Counted from the first letter of the stretch, positions 1 to 14,035 are shown. The stretch: DNA of 64,000 nucleotides from Mesorhabditis belari (GCA_958450365.1 CAUEEP010000933.1:1869001-1933000); one strand, 5' to 3'. Notes: generated from the sequence alone by a model not told the origin. Made by a program: numbers and translations.

Positions 1-3000
1 GAATTTGGATCCAGACTTAAAAGAGACTAAAAAAATTCGACATTACATATGAAACTTAAATCCCCGTACCTCATCTTGTCTCCAATGTGCAAACGAGCTG
101 TGGGTGAGCGGCTTGGCGAATGGAGCGTACAATTTCTCACCGCCAACCGTCAATGTGTCCGGCATTCGAGTGATACACCTAAAGCAAAATACGTGATAAT
201 CAATGCAATTCAATCCAGTAAAATACAAGGATGTTCGACTTCAAATTCTCACCTTCTAGCTAATGGTGGAAACAGGAAGTCGACCGTATCAGTGGCCATC
301 GATAAATACGTTGAGACAAGTCCCTTCGAGTCCGCTCTTCGCACTTTTCCGCTCGGGTCGATGATGAGAATTCGCGAGATCGGGATGTCCACAGCACGAT
401 AGGAGACCGTGTCCTAAAAGGAAACAAGTTACTAAATTTGAAATAATTAACGACCGAAGCTGTTGTTAAGAAAATAGAAGAAATAAGTGTGTAGAAGTAA
501 ATTGTTGAAAGCTCCCTACCGTTTCTCGATTCCCGAAGCCAGAGAAGAATGGATGTTTGACGGGGAAGAGTTTTCTCAAGTCGCTCAACGCCGCAATCTT
601 GAACTCCTCGGGTCGACGCTCAATCACTTCCCTAAATGGAATGATTTATATTTGAATGAAAGCTCACGATCACTTGCAAGTACTTTCAAATGGCTAAAGA
701 GCTAATAGGGAAATTCTATATTCACCTTCTGAAAGCGACAAGCACCGATGTGGGTGAGAGCAGGACGGGGCCATCAGGAAGAACTTGCTGCTCCTGGGCG
801 ACACTCTTCAGGTATTGTTTCGTCGTGTGCGACTGACCGATTGCTCGCGATGACAAGTAGACAATCTTGTAACTGCAAAGAGGAATTGGATTAGTAAAGG
901 CATTGATAATCTCACCCATTATCCTTGATTCTCGAGTAAAGTTCGGCCACCCCAGTATGCGCCTAAATTTTATCGTAAAACAATATAATAACCACAAATA
1001 CAACAACTGCGACACATGCACAACAATCAACAAATCAAAGTCAAGTGATGGTTGTGCATGTGTCCTTACGATATGTAAAACTTACCCATTGACCACCGAT
1101 TGCTGGAATCACATGTCCAAGTACATCACTGAAAATAGGCCAATTAATCCCCAAAAATGAATCACCAAGGTTACCTTTTCGTAATCGTTCCATCAATGTC
1201 CGAGATGACGATCTTCTCGTACCATTTGTAGAGGTAGACATTGCAACTGCACCATGTAGTTCCCTAAAAAAAGCTCTTATACTTTAACCTCAATTCGCCA
1301 AATAATTTTTTCTTCGGCTGTAGTTTACCTGAAATTTCGTGGTTATACTGAAGCGCACATCATTCACACCCATCTCCAGGCCGAGCTGTTTCAATTTGTC
1401 CGACGAGAGGCGCAACGAGCGGTAGTATCTGAAAAAAAAGATGTAAATCTCTGTGGACAATAGGGTTTTGTAGGCGAGTGCCTTTTACAGAAATTCGAAA
1501 ACACAATCGAAAAGTTCCCTTACTTCTTTCCACCCTCGATCTCGATCTCGTCACCCTCATCCTCGCTGAACGGACTGAAATTAGCCAATTAGGTAGCTCT
1601 TAATCTCAATAATAATTCTTGTAATAGCTTCTTAGCGCAGTCGACCCTTTAGAACTTTGTTAAGCTTACAAAATGGTATCTGAAGTTGTGCTTCTTTGAT
1701 CGCTTGCGTTTCTCCTTCGATCTCCCTCTTCAACCGTTTGTTGTTGTTTCTGTTTGCTTTTGGCAGCAATCGAGATCGCCGCAGCCACCGTCTCTTGCGT
1801 TGGTGTCTAAAATTTTGTGTTTTGTGCTTTGTGCTTTAGATCTTAACTATTTTAATATCATGACATCTTAGTAAAATTTTTAAAAATATTATCGTTGTTT
1901 TACCTTATCGCAAATATCATTGTCACTGCTTGCGCCACTCCCGATCACAGTTGGGCTACTCGGCTGAGATGGTCCGCCAGAAGATCCATGTCCACTATCC
2001 GGATAAGTGAGGCTAAAGCAAAAATTGATTGAAGCTATTGAATTGGATTAAATTTTCACAAAATCTACTCACCTAATCGGTGCACTTTTTCCCAAATACT
2101 TCTCAATTTGGACGGGATCATTGGCGGCCCCTTTCCCAACGAGATCATCCAAGTAAATCCCGGGTTCTTCTTCGGTTTTCTTTTTTTCTCGGCTTTCAGT
2201 CGGCTTTGCTGGCGATGAGGCAGGGCTTCGACCTCTCCACGACCATCTGTAAATGAAGCATTATGAAACTCTAAACAAGCTGAGCTCAGAAAATTTCCAC
2301 ATCTTAACTTCCAAGACTGGTCGAGTATTTTAGTTAGCCTCACGTCCACTCACCCAGACCACCAAGAAGACGATGACGATCGCTCCTTTGGCTTCTCTTG
2401 TTCCCCCTTCTTTTGTTCTTTTGCTCGTTTCTCTTGATCTTCACGTGTCTCCGGGAGTTGACCCCATTGCCAATCAGTCACATCAGACGCTTGCTAAAAA
2501 AGAAAAATTTTTCAAGTTGCCAAATAAAATTCTAGACTAAGCCACGAAAAGATAGGTTTCGAGGATTTGCAAAGAATTTTAGAAAGAACCGGAAATAAAC
2601 TAAAATTGTTAGTTGATCTAGCTATAGTGCTGACATAGCTTGTCTATTGAAATAAAGTTTTCAAGCGTTTCAAACTACACATTTAAACTAAAGTTTCATG
2701 AGTTTGTGCTAGACGAGAAACGTCTTCACGATTGATTTCTTGGCAAGCTTTTATCGTTAGCACATCTAGTTTGTTCCCTTCCCGATGAACCAACCTTCTT
2801 GATATATCGTCCCCTTAGCGGGCGTAGTCTAGCCATCTAATGGTATGCTATTTACCCCAAATTTTCCCACAACTCACCGGTCTAGGTTGATCACGGCGAT
2901 TGTGTCGATCGACCTCCGAATCAGATAGACATCCATCAGCCAGCGCATCCACATCAGTTCCGTCAACCAACGATCCAGATGGAGAGGAGAGTGTCGACGA

Positions 3001-4779
3001 AGAGGCCGTCTCTGATTCAACGTCTCCATCGTGTTCAGTCTCCTAAAACAGGACTTTTAATAGTATTATGCAAATCACTCACAATATGAATCGAGATTGG
3101 CTCCGTTGCAAAAGCGACTCGGCTTTTCTTCCTTCGAACCGACGATGAGAGCTTCCTTTCGGCCTTGAGCGATTTGAGGAACTCGTCGATTGACATTTTC
3201 TAAAAGAAAATGCATAACAGTCAATATTTTCAAAATATTTTCAAACCGGTTCAATCGGTAATCCCTTATTTGACAACGAGCGCTTGTGATTGAACATTGA
3301 TGAGTGTTGCGAAAATTTCCTAAAAAAAGGATGTCAAATTTATTGAAAAATCTAAACAAACCAACCTTTGTACCGGCGACAAATCGACTTCAACTTTTCC
3401 CTTTTTCGCATTATTGTTGAGTGTGATTTGATCGGCTGTATGATCTTCTTCAGTCAAATATCCATGATGTTGGTCAGCTACTGTCGTCAAATCGGGCAGA
3501 GACCGATTCCGTCGTTGTGAGAACACTGAAGAGAGTCGTGGCAGTGCCAATTTGCGCTCCTTTTCCTTCTCGGCGGCTTTTGCCCTAAAAAAAGTAAAGT
3601 TTTTATGCAGTTGAAGTAACTTTTCTTTGTTGTATGATATTAAGAAACCAGACGAACACGTCTAACTTATAGCTTATTGTATCTCAATTAAGTTTTTGAT
3701 CATGCTAATCTACTCACTCATTTACGTTTCCAATTTGACAACTTTCAGCACTTGTCTACAACTCTTTTCCCGCCACTTCTAAATGCAAGAATAATCAATA
3801 CCTATGCATAGTAGCCGGGAAAAGTGTCACACGCCACACTGTCACACTATTTTACGCCTTCCACAACTACTTACTCCTTCTGTGCCCATGTTTCTTGTGT
3901 TGATTTGGTCGGTGGCGGTGTTGGTGATCGACTCTCCGACACATCGCTGCCCTCGCTCAACAATCGAGTCTAAAATTTGAAAGGTTAGCTATGCAACTTG
4001 TCAAATTTACAAGATTTTCCATTGAAATCTTAGCAGACACACCTTTGGGTCATAGCTTCGTTTGTGCTCCTCCAATTTCCTCGCCGATTCGTTGAGAATT
4101 TGATCGGTGTCCACTTGTTGAGTCGTTTTCGCTTCAACGCCCTCTGGGAGTGGAGACGTGGCCAAGTAGTCGGGTACCTAAATAAAATGGCATTGTTTAA
4201 CTAACTACATAATAAATTGTATTCATTTCAATTGTACCTTATCCTCAGTCTCCTCAACAAAGAAAGCGACACCGTTCTGTCCCAATTTCATCTTTAAATC
4301 GATCTCCTCGCCGTTGATCGTGATGTCCACGTACTGAAAAGGAACAAAATTTATTTAACTACTCTATTGATGATACAAATCTAGCTATGCTTGATCATCC
4401 TAGTTAACAAACCTTTTCCGTGTGTGAGAAGACGCCATACTTGCCAAATCTCACGTGAAACGGAGTCGATTTGAGTGTGCCATCTGGTTGTTCCACGACC
4501 ACCACGTCAATGGCTCCTAAAAGAAGAGAAATTGTTCATGATATTCAACGAGTAAAGTTATTTAAAAATCTTCGTTTTCTAACAAGTTTAACGACCATCA
4601 GCTTTGAAATTTAGCTAATTTCAAGTTGGCAAGCAATATTTGAAGTAGAATTAAGTTTTTCACAGCCCATCAACGAGTTTTTTCTTTACTCGACATAAAA
4701 ACACACCTGATAATGTGGCCGGGTTGATCGTATTGTAGAAATAGCGAATATTGTTCACCACCCGATAGGCGTAATCCAT
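1..4779 (-). CDS. lpin-1: Lipin (Mg-dependent phosphatidate phosphatase), partial at 3' end
   Basis: Lipin dephosphorylates phosphatidic acid to diacylglycerol at the ER and nuclear envelope. Exons, 5' to 3': 4779-4707, 4516-4413, 4333-4238, 4177-4043, 3969-3875, 3584-3366, 3319-3247, 3199-3083, 3042-2878, 2493-2354, 2246-2073, 2012-1904, 1806-1670, 1574-1524, 1428-1329, 1263-1175, 1128-1086, 962-916, 872-726, 631-520, 413-253, 178-70, 26-1. All phases close, giving at least 840 residues with no stop. The N-LIP domain opens [14 protein letters not shown] and continues [14 protein letters not shown]; a basic VRRKKSR patch lies near 286-292 (candidate nuclear signal); IYLDDLVGK and [13 protein letters not shown] are lipin signatures. 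The C-LIP phosphatase motif DIDGT is at about 618-622, followed by SDVLGHVIP. All catalytic motifs are intact, so it should be active. Introns are mostly 30-100 bp without repeats, unlike every other gene here. The last codons lie beyond base 1. Confidence 0.96.
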
Positions 4780-4840
4780 TTTTGCGCGTTGATGTGACGA
4801 AACAAGACGATGAAGTAGTTGAAATGAAGAAAGTCACCTG
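4780..4840 (-). promoter_or_regulatory. Lipin 5' leader with upstream 3' splice acceptor (candidate spliced-leader site)
   Basis: Reading the minus strand, a TTCAAATTCAG acceptor ends at 4838, and 58 bases later the lipin ATG is reached at 4779. No upstream coding exon fits. A lone acceptor just before a start codon is what a nematode trans-splice site looks like, but an intron in the 5' UTR would look the same. Confidence 0.5.
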
Positions 4841-5966
4841 AATTTGAAAAAGTTAGAGAATTTAAAGCTATTAACACAGTGTAAAGACGGCTATTGACTA
4901 AAATTTAGCTTTACAAAGCAAAAGTTAGCTTTCGGTTGCGTTTTAAAGCTTTTAAAACGGTAAATGAACCAAAAGCCAGCTGTAAAAAGCATCTCAACTA
5001 ATCAAATAAGTTATTTTAACGTTTTTAACGTTTAAAACGTTTAAAACGCTTTAAACAATTGAATTAGCATTTCTGACAACAATTTAGGCGAAAATGGACT
5101 TTTGTTATCAATAAAGCTAGTTTAACGTTTAAAATACTCACCCGTTAATAAAAAAGACCCAGCAATCGTCAGTGAGAGACCCGTCTCAATGGGTGATGAA
5201 AGCCACCTTCTTCGCGTGTAGAAATCTTTCTGGAATCAACAAAGTATAGCAATGTAAATAAGAGTCAAGAAATTGAGTAGAATGAGCAAAAAACAACAAA
5301 TTCACTGAATAATTGCTTTAAAATACCGAATAATTGCTTCAGATCAACCTAAAATGATTGACAAAAACGTTTTAGAATGATTTTAAACAGCTCTAGAATA
5401 GTTTTTTTATCATTTTTGAAAGTATTACAAGATAAAAACAGATCGAACAAGATTTTGATGTGATTTTATAATAGACTCGAAGAGATTTAGCAAGATTTTG
5501 ATATGGTTTTTGGTAAAAATCACATCAAAACAGCTTGGTTGACGAACAAAAACATGAATCTTATCGTTTCTAAAAATAAAATAAGAGTTTTCGGGCCGTT
5601 TACTTAAAAATTTGTGATGAAATCGAGGAAAAGGACAAGCTTCGTCACCAAGATACAAAGAAAAATTGATCGGGTAACGTCGGAAACGGGTTTTTGCGAT
5701 TTTCGAAATCAACAAAATTTTGAAATTAAGCTCTTGACCTCAAAAATATTAGAGGAAAATGAAAAAGTGCGCCAAAAAAGTTACAGATCACTGAATGCAA
5801 AAATTAAATTGATTTTTCTATCGACTGCTTTCCAGATTGCACAAATCTGAAGCAAAAATTGGATGAAATTGGATGAAATTGGATGAAATTGAATGAAATT
5901 AGTCAAAAATCCAAGAATTCGATGGATATTGATTTTATTGAATGCAGAATTTCGCTTAAATGTAAA
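4841..5966. other. Intergenic, no gene seen
   Basis: AT-rich DNA upstream of lipin. Short direct repeats of TTAAAACG and GGATGAAATT are visible (about 5025-5055 and 5857-5895). The small open frames on both strands lack family signatures and splice partners. Confidence 0.6.
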
Positions 5967-6216
5967 AGCTGAAGAGCTGAAGAGCTAAAGCTGAAGAGCT
6001 AAAGCTGAAGAGCTAAAGCTGAAGAGCTAAAGCTGAAGAGCTAAAGCTGAAGAGCTAAAGCTGAAGAGCTAAAGCTGAAGAGCTAAAGCTGAAGAGCTAA
6101 AGCTGAAGAGCTAAAGCTGAAGAGCTAAAGCTGAAGAGCTAAAGCTGAAGAGCTAAAGCTGAAGAGCTAAAGCTGAAGAGCTAAAGCTGAAGAGCTAAAG
6201 CTGAAGAGCTAAAGCT
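5967..6216. repeat. 14-bp tandem repeat
   Basis: About 17 nearly perfect copies of CTGAAGAGCTAAAG. Confidence 0.95.
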
Positions 6217-6754
6217 AAACAAGTTAGCTGAAACTTTTCCAATATTCCTCCGGTTGCATTCCTGCAAATTCAACAAAGAAATTAAAGAACTGGTTAGAAA
6301 TTTGACGGGTATCGGGCATCGAAAGAAAAGAAAGATGTCGGAAGTGCGCGCAAATAACGTGCACAAATGCCCGTCTTTCTTTGTGAAAGGGTTGGGTTGG
6401 GGGGCAAAGAACGTCCAGGGTTAGTTGGAGGGAAATATTGTGGAATTGCGAGAGGTTTAGACAGGGGAGAGGCCGTGGGCGGCCGAGCGGTCATCGACTA
6501 TATAGTGAGGCAAAAAGAGACGGAGATGCTACACCCCGCAATTCTCTTTCTCTAGACACCCAATCGATTCTGCAGCAAATAAATAAACAAAAGTGCAAAG
6601 CGTCAAGGATATTTTCCAGTCATAAGGCCTTGTTTTACCATAAAAACAATCCTCTCACCATAGAAACAATCCTTTTTTTTACTAGAAATTGCAACACTTG
6701 CCCTGTTAAGTAGAAACAATCCTTTGTTTTCTAAACATTGCGATACTTGCCCTG
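6217..6754. other. Intergenic, no gene seen
   Basis: Open frames here overlap one another on both strands and show no domain. A TATATAGTGAGG stretch near 6499 could be a promoter by chance only. Confidence 0.5.
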
Positions 6755-7215
6755 TAAAGTGCGCTCCAGATTGGAGAAAAAGTGAGATTTGATTGGATAA
6801 TATTAACCATAAGCATATAAAATAGTCGATTGAAGTCATCATGCTTAAGAGTCCAATCGAACTTTGCACTTATCAGACTCCCTTTTCCTGTTAAAGTGTA
6901 AAGTGCGCTCCAGATTGGAGAAAACATGAGATTTGATTGGACAATATTAATCATAAGCATATAAAATAGTCAACTGAAGTCATCATACTTCAATGTCCAA
7001 TCGCAGTTTACACTTGTTAAACTCCTTCGCACTGTTAGAATGCAAAGTGCGCTCCAGATTGAAGAAAAAGTGAGATTCTATTGGATAATATTAACCTTAA
7101 CCATATAAAACAGTCAACCGAACCCATCATACTACAATGTCCAATCGAACTTTGCACTTATCAGACTCCCTTTTCCTGCTAAAGTGTAAAGTGCGCTCCA
7201 GATCAAAGAAAATTT
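6755..7215. repeat. 144-bp tandem repeat
   Basis: GTAAAGTGCGCTCCAGAT recurs at about 6757, 6899, 7043 and 7187, with the intervening text (AATATTAACCATAAGC, CTTTGCACTTATCAGACTCC) conserved. The ends of the unit are inversely related, GTGCAAAG against CTTTGCAC. Confidence 0.85.
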
Positions 7216-9169
7216 GAGATCCTATTGGACAATATTGGTTTTTTTGACAAAGAACACATCTTAAACTCACTTTGAATCGAAAACCTAATGTTTTCACCGA
7301 AAATTTTCAACAGATCACAAAACGATAACGATAACGATAAGGAGCAGCTAACAGAAAACGAAAATCCGTCGGCCATATGGCGTGAACGGTTTTTCTAAAC
7401 AATTTCTCCCATCTTTTTTTTGGTTCTGCTTATCACATTTCGACCTTTTCCCCAATTCGCACACACGCCACCAAGTGTATACAATTTTCTTTTTTTTGCT
7501 GAAAAAAATGAACGAAACGAATGAAACGAAGTACGAAATCGTTGAAAAAGGAAATATCCAAGGTAAGGGTAAACAAGTGACAAAATAAAATAATCATATC
7601 ATAATAAAATCATAAAATCTGGATCATCTACCGTAATCAAAACTTTATCAAGTAGATTTTGATACGATTTTTGTAGGTAATTGAAATTTTCAAAAAATCA
7701 AATCTCTAAGCTGGAGTGCACCCTTGGAGGAGTTGAGCTTAAAAGCTGTGAAAGTTGGATTAGACAAGACTTAATAACTTGACCTGACAAAACTTGACCA
7801 CAAAATTCACGACTATTGCGTTGAATTTAAAAACTTTTTTAAAGAATCGTCGAATTGGATGTCACGGGTGAAAATGTGAAAATGTGACACTTGTTACAAT
7901 GGCTGGGAAGTTTTCAGTCATCGAGGGGGGAGGGGAAGGGTGGAGCCAAGGCTGGAGCCAAGGCTGGTAGACAATAACACACAAAAAAGGAATAAGGGGT
8001 TGAAAGGGGAAAAATGGAAACAAGACAAGGACAAGTTTTTACGGTGAATGGGCTTTTATATAGAAGTTTTATATAGACGAGAATCTCAGAAAATCTCAAA
8101 AATTCGTAAATTTACATGAAATAATATTGAACAACGAAACCAAAAGCGAAAACAGCAGAAAGAGAGACAACGGATGCAGAAAAAACCTCTGAAACCGCAG
8201 TTGAACTCAATAAAAGCTGTAAAATTTAAAATCTATTGATTTCGAGAAAAGAGATGACAATCCTGGATGTCACAGAAAAAGTTGATCCTTTCAATTTTGA
8301 GAAAATTCTAATGTCTAATGAAAATTCTAATTTTCTGATGTGCAGTTGAAAATCCACTAATGCCAGCTTCAAAGAAGAAAAACTGGCTAGCAATCATTTT
8401 TTTGAGATTGTTGAAAGAAAGAGGGAGGATCGGGTGATCCGCGTGAAATTGGGAGAAAGAGCGGATGTGAAACAGACGAAAGAGAAGTGGGGGAGAGGTT
8501 GATCAGGCCATTCAACGAGTACAGAGCGAAATCTATGCCAATTCGCTAACCAGTTTCGAATTTTACTTTCAATTCCTCCAAACTGGATGTCATGCAAAGT
8601 TTTGAGGCAAAAATGCACTGTCTAGGCTGACTCTAGAGCTAGCGCTGCTGACCAAAACGCTAATTTGATCAAAATTTAAAAATTTTTTAAATCTTGATAG
8701 TAATTCTTGCAAACTGGATGTCATGCTATTTTCTGAGACAAAAATAAATTGCCTAGATTGCAGGGAAAATTTGGCGGGAAAAGGTGGACATGTGGAGACA
8801 TTTCAAAGACGATAAATTTTGTCAACAACGAACAGAGCTCTCGGTGGATGGCACATTGCCGAGATCAAACCCCAGACACACTTTTAATCTCTCGAAATTT
8901 CCGAGGGAAGAGAAAAGGGATGAAATGGCGTGGTTAGGGGCTGACTGGGTGAGGGGGGAATCACGTGGGGGTTCGCCGCTCCTCCCCTTCCTTTCACCGC
9001 TTCCCTGTTCATCTCGATTCCTCAATTATCCATTTTTTTCTCAATCCTGGAACGCACGAAACATTTTTAAGCAAAAAAAAGTGAGATAGGTGAAAGTTTT
9101 TTGATTGAAGAGATAGCGAAGGAAGTGCTCGAAGTTTGCTTTGTCTTCCGGTTACCTATAGAACTAATT
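7216..9169. other. Intergenic, no gene seen; several CTGGA-box motifs
   Basis: No exon with a recognisable product. CTGGA-box motifs (see findings) occur near 7711, 7854, 8263, 8583, 8709 and 9047. Overlapping short open frames on opposite strands have no support. Confidence 0.55.
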
Positions 9170-9500
9170 TCTAAATTTTTGCCAATCCTGGAAAGCATGT
9201 AACTCATAGGTTTGCTGAAGATGAAGTGGTGAGATCAGAATCAGAATTTGGGTTAGGAGGTGAAGTAGTGCGGATCTGCTCATGGCTCTATTGCGCTTCT
9301 CAGCTTCGTTCTAACCAAAATTTTCAAATTTTTGCCAATCCTGGAAGGCATGTAACTCATACGCTTGCTGAAGATGAAGTGGTGAGCACAGAATCAGAAT
9401 TTGGGTTAGGAGGTGAAGTAGTGCGGATCTGCTCATGGCTCTATTGCGCTTCTCAGCTTCCTTTTAACCAAAATTTTCGAATTTTTGCCAATCCTGGAAG
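9170..9500. repeat. 152-bp tandem repeat, about 2.2 copies
   Basis: TTTGCCAATCCTGGAAGGCA recurs at about 9180, 9332 and 9486 with GCTGAAGATGAAGTGG and GGGTTAGGAGGTGAAGTAG between. Each unit contains one CTGGA-box. Confidence 0.9.
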
Positions 9501-11070
9501 GCATTCAATCCAGAAACGCTATTCTGACTCCTAGAATTCTAAAAAAAAAAAAATTTGAGGTGATTTGAGATCACGTGGCGGTGGCTTCTATTCACCCGTT
9601 TCCTTCTTTCACCCTTTTAATCTTATCCCTTTTTCTCTTTTCCACTCTTTGCATGAATCTCTCGCTTGCAATACATCACGCCATGTGCTCTCAATTGAAA
9701 AAAGTGAAAAGAAAAATGAAGAAAATGAACAAAAAAGAACAAAAAAGAATAAAAACTAAACTCTATCGAAAAATCGGGATCACATCAACTTTTTTGGCAC
9801 AGAATTTTAAAATTTTAATTTCTCAAAAAGAAATGAGCGATCTGGGTGGCACAGTGAAAAAATTTGATCTTAGTTTTTTGAAAAAACAAAATTTAGATTT
9901 AAAAGATATTCAGCTAAGATATTGAAAAGCTTTCAACTAAAAGATATTTAGTTAAAGGCTTTTCAAGTAAAAGATATTCAGCTAAGGGCTCCTCAACTAA
10001 AAGATATTCAGCTAAATGACTCTGTAGTCTTTTAAATGTAAATTTAAATATAAATCTATATGTAAACCTTAAATCCTACTTTTAAATACAAATTTCTTGA
10101 TTTCTAGCGATCAATTTGTAGAGAAATCAAAGAAAACTCGAGACTCGGACCTTTTTTTAATGTTTTTATGAAAGAAATTTGAGTCCCAAAGCCTCCGACC
10201 AGATCATGACACTTGAGATATTTGAACCTAAGAAAAATCGCAGCAAATAACTAAAAAAAATAAGGAAATCTTTACGAATTCTTTCATCCTGGAACGCACG
10301 AGACCTTTAGAAAGCGAAATTTTACGCAAAAATGACAAATGACAAAAGTTGGCCAGTCAACTACCGTAGTCAGCTTTGACCAATGTCTGAAATTTTTTCA
10401 AAGTTGTCAAATCTTAGAAAAAACTTTAACAAATGGTTAAATGCCTTCCAGGATCACGCAATTTTCAAATGAAATCAAAATCTGATTGCTCAGAGTTGCG
10501 TAATTAAACCGAACTCGATCAACTTGAACCAGTCGATCAATCCAGACTTTTGCTTTGGATTGATTGGCTTCCAAAGACAAAAAGTTTGTCTGTCTATTTT
10601 TTTTGCCATCTAGATTCATTAGAAAATTGATTAAAATAAAAATTCGATAAAGATCAAAGACCCCAAACTCTCATGGAAACCAAATTATTTCAAAGTCGTG
10701 GAATTTTGAGCCTCGTGGTTTCCCCTGTGACCAGGGAAAGGGAAAAACATACTGATCTAGTTCCTTTTTTTTCCCCCCCGCCATTTTCCCTTTTGGCAAC
10801 CTCAATTCTGTGTGTCTGCCTCCAGACGTTTCCCAATGCTCGATCTCTATCCACCCAACTCTACCCGGTCGTCTGGCCGCTTCAAAGTGTCGAAAATCTG
10901 AAAAGTAGAATTTTTTGAGGCTATCTGGAGGGCACACTAGCATTTAAAGGGATTTGGAAAAAGGAAGGTGATCATTTCAAAACTTCAAAACAGCGATACT
11001 TTGACTCAACAACTATTGCGCTTAAAATTAACTAAAGTCTAAGGATATGAATTTTTCTGGCAAGCTGGAC
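9501..11070. other. Intergenic, no gene seen
   Basis: AT-rich. Repeats of AAAGATATTCAGCTAA lie at 9897-10015. CTGGA-boxes are near 10287, 10443 (reverse) and 10926. No splice-consistent coding signal on either strand. Confidence 0.5.
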
Positions 11071-11490
11071 AGATTCGAAAATAAAATGATTTGTAGAGTA
11101 AAATCTAGACATAGGAAAAATCCATTTTACCATCAAATCTGTTGCTCTAGCTATTTTGCTTCAAAATGGTTAAAATTTAAAAAGCTCAACTTTTTTTGGC
11201 TAATTAGGTACACATTAGAAAATAAAATGATTTGTAAGTAAAATCTAGAGATATCAAAAAATTCATTTTACCATCAAATCTGTTGCTTTATCAATCTTGC
11301 TTCAAAATGGTTAAAATTTAAGGAAATGAACTTGTTCAGGCAAGCTGGAGTACAGATTAGAAAATAAGTTCTTTGTAAGAATAAATCTTTCCCTATCAAA
11401 TCCATTTTCCCAGCCCAATCTGTTGCTCTAGCTCTTTTTTGCTTCAAATGGTTAAAATTTAAAGCTCCACTTTTTTTGGCTAATTGGAGC
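11071..11490. repeat. 140-bp tandem repeat, about 3 copies
   Basis: GAAAATAAAATGATTTGTA at about 11078 and 11218, and a diverged copy at 11358. Each is followed by TTACCATCAAATCTGTTGCT or a close relative. Confidence 0.85.
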
Positions 11491-12180
11491 ACTTACATTC
11501 GTAATTAATGATTAATAAAAAACCAAAATTTGAAAAACGATTACAGTTGAAAGACTGGCTACAGTAGTTTTTCTGGGCCTTTTAAGAAACAAGCTTCCAA
11601 GTAGAGTTGATTCACTTTTTTTTATATTTATCAAAACACACTTTAACTCAACAATGTTTTCTCGATTTTCTCATAATCTTCCCTCAATTTTCTCTTTTCG
11701 CAAACAACTTTACGTTAACAGGGGAAAGCCCCGTTTCCAAAAAAAGCTTTTAAAAGCGCTCATCAAATGTTACGATTCTCTTTTGTCCGAGAGTTTCCTC
11801 AACGTTTCCCATTTCTAGCACATCAGCATCCGCACATCAAATAAACCAAGATCAAACATGCAATTGCTTTTGTGAGATGACTGGAAATTGTGGGATGACA
11901 GAAAATTAATGAAATCTAATTGTTACAACATAAAAAAGTTTACACATCTGTTTATAAAGACTTTTTTTTATTCTGTCAAAGAATTTTTGTTTATTGCCTC
12001 CCTTTATTTAACTTGTTTAACTTGTTTAATTTTTTAATTTGTTTACACATAAGTAAAGAACTGGAAAATTCAAAATCGAGAACAACAACAAGAATTCAAA
12101 ATCGACAAAATCTTCAATCAAATAAAAATTATGAATTTTTAAGGAATTTGCATAGAGAAATACTCCAGAAATAACCCGTT
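11491..12180. other. Intergenic, no gene seen
   Basis: AT-rich, no coding exon recognised on either strand. Confidence 0.5.
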
Positions 12181-12475
12181 TAAATGGGGTGGTGGGGATT
12201 GGGGGGAGTTCGTGGGGATTAGGGGAGTTCGTGGGGATTGGGGAGTTCGTGGGGGTTGGGGGAGTTCGTGGGGATTGGGGGAGTTCGTGGGGATTGGGGA
12301 GTTCATTGGGGATTGGGGAGTTCGTGGGGATTGAGGGGATTGATTGGAATTGATTGGAATTGAAGAAGGAAGTTGGTGGGGATTGAGAAATTGATTAGAA
12401 TTGAGGGGGAATTGATTGGAATTGATTGGAATTGAGGGGAATTGAAATTAGTTGGAATTATGGAAAAAAAAGTAT
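12181..12475. repeat. G/T-rich tandem repeat grading into GATTGGAATT repeat
   Basis: Units of about 18 bp (GGGGAGTTCGTGGGGATT) run from 12200 to 12335, then GATTGGAATTGAGGGG variants to 12455. It has many GGGG runs and could form G-quadruplexes. Confidence 0.85.
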
Positions 12476-13269
12476 TCAATTTCCCCCACACAGCTACAAA
12501 TACATAGGATTTGTGTCAAGGAAAGAAAAACAGGAAAATCATGTTAAAAAGCGTTGATTCATCGCTTTCTTGTGAGCACGAGGAGCGGAACTGGATGAAT
12601 CGTCGAAGCGCACCCCCAACAACATCTCCAACTCCACCACACAACTGTTCGGGTCAACAGGATTTACCTAAATTTCAAGGCTCCCGGAATCGAAGTAAAA
12701 TCCATTCTTGCATCACAATTAGCTAACATGACATCCCGGATTAACAAATCAGAATGAATTTTTGAAAACATTAGAACAAGATGCAGATTTGGGTTGGTGA
12801 ATGATCTCGACCCTTTCAAAAGCAATTCAGTGAGTTCAGTGATTTTAGCCAAGCCAGAATATTCAAATCTTTTCTAAACTCTTACCAGCATCGTTTGCCA
12901 TCCAATTTTCTTCGCAGCCTCAAGATTTTCCGGTTGATCATCTAAAAAGAGGCAATCCGATGGGAAGGAACGCCGAGCGCCTCGAAGCGTTGCAAGCAGA
13001 TCTAAGAATTCGAATGGTTTAAATAATGCAAAAGTTGTTTGTGACATCCAGGATTCACTTTGGATTAGTTCCAATTCCCAAATTTCAGTTCTCACCTCGA
13101 AAATTCGCTCCTCTGGTTTCCACGTGCCTTCAGCAGCCGACTCGACAACTACGTCAAACAGCGATTCGTCAATCGGCGTCCGTCAGGTTTTCTTTCCTAA
13201 ATTTTGTTTTAAAAACGAAAAGAAATAATAGAAACTTTATCTAAATGGCAATTGTTGTGAGTAGACCAG

Positions 13270-14035
13270 TAGAAAGCCAAGAGCGGGCAGTTGCCGGAGA
13301 GCTGAGATCATTCCCTCGGCCTGGAATCTGTATCTTGTTCAATGTTTCAAAAAAAATTCATCCTAATTTGTTTATCCTGGATATCACGTTAGCTAAAAGC
13401 TAAAAGGATCTAAGATTTGTAATTTCTTAGAGCCAAGAGTTAAATCGGACAGCTGAGATCATTCGCTCAGCCTGGAATCTGTCTCTTGTTCAATGTTTTC
13501 AAAAAATAGCTTCTAATTTGTTTATTCTGGATGTCATGTCAGCTAAAAAAGCTAAAAGGATCTAAGATTTGTAATTTCTTAGAGCCAAGAGCGGGGAGTT
13601 GCCGGAGAGCTGAGATCATTCGCTCAGCCTAGAATTTGCATCTTGTTCAATGTTTTCAAAAAATTCATCCTAATTTGCTAATCCTGGATATCATGTTAGC
13701 TAAAAAAAGGGGTTTAAGATTTGTAAATTTTAGAGCCAAGAGTTGTCGGAGAGCTGAGATCATTCCCTCAGCCTGGAATCTGTATCTTGTTCAATGTTTT
13801 CAAAAAATTCATCCTAATTTGTTTATCCTGGATACTATGTTAGCAGAAAAAGGGTTTAAGATTTCTAATTTCTTAGGGGCCAAGAGCGGGCAGTTGCCGG
13901 AGAGCGGAGATCATTCACTCAGCCTTGAATCTGCATCTTATTCAATGTTTTCAAAAAATTGCTTCTAATTTCCATAATCCTGGATATCATGTTAGCTAAA
14001 AAGCTAAAAAGGATCTAAGATTTGTAATTTCTTAC
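13270..14035. repeat. About 150-bp tandem repeat, 5 copies
   Basis: GAGCCAAGAGCGGGCAGTTG or close relatives begin units at about 13275, 13431, 13582, 13733 and 13877. Each holds TCTTGTTCAATGTTTTCAAA and one CTGGA-box (TATCCTGGATATCATG). They lie in what would be an intron of the HAD locus. Confidence 0.92.
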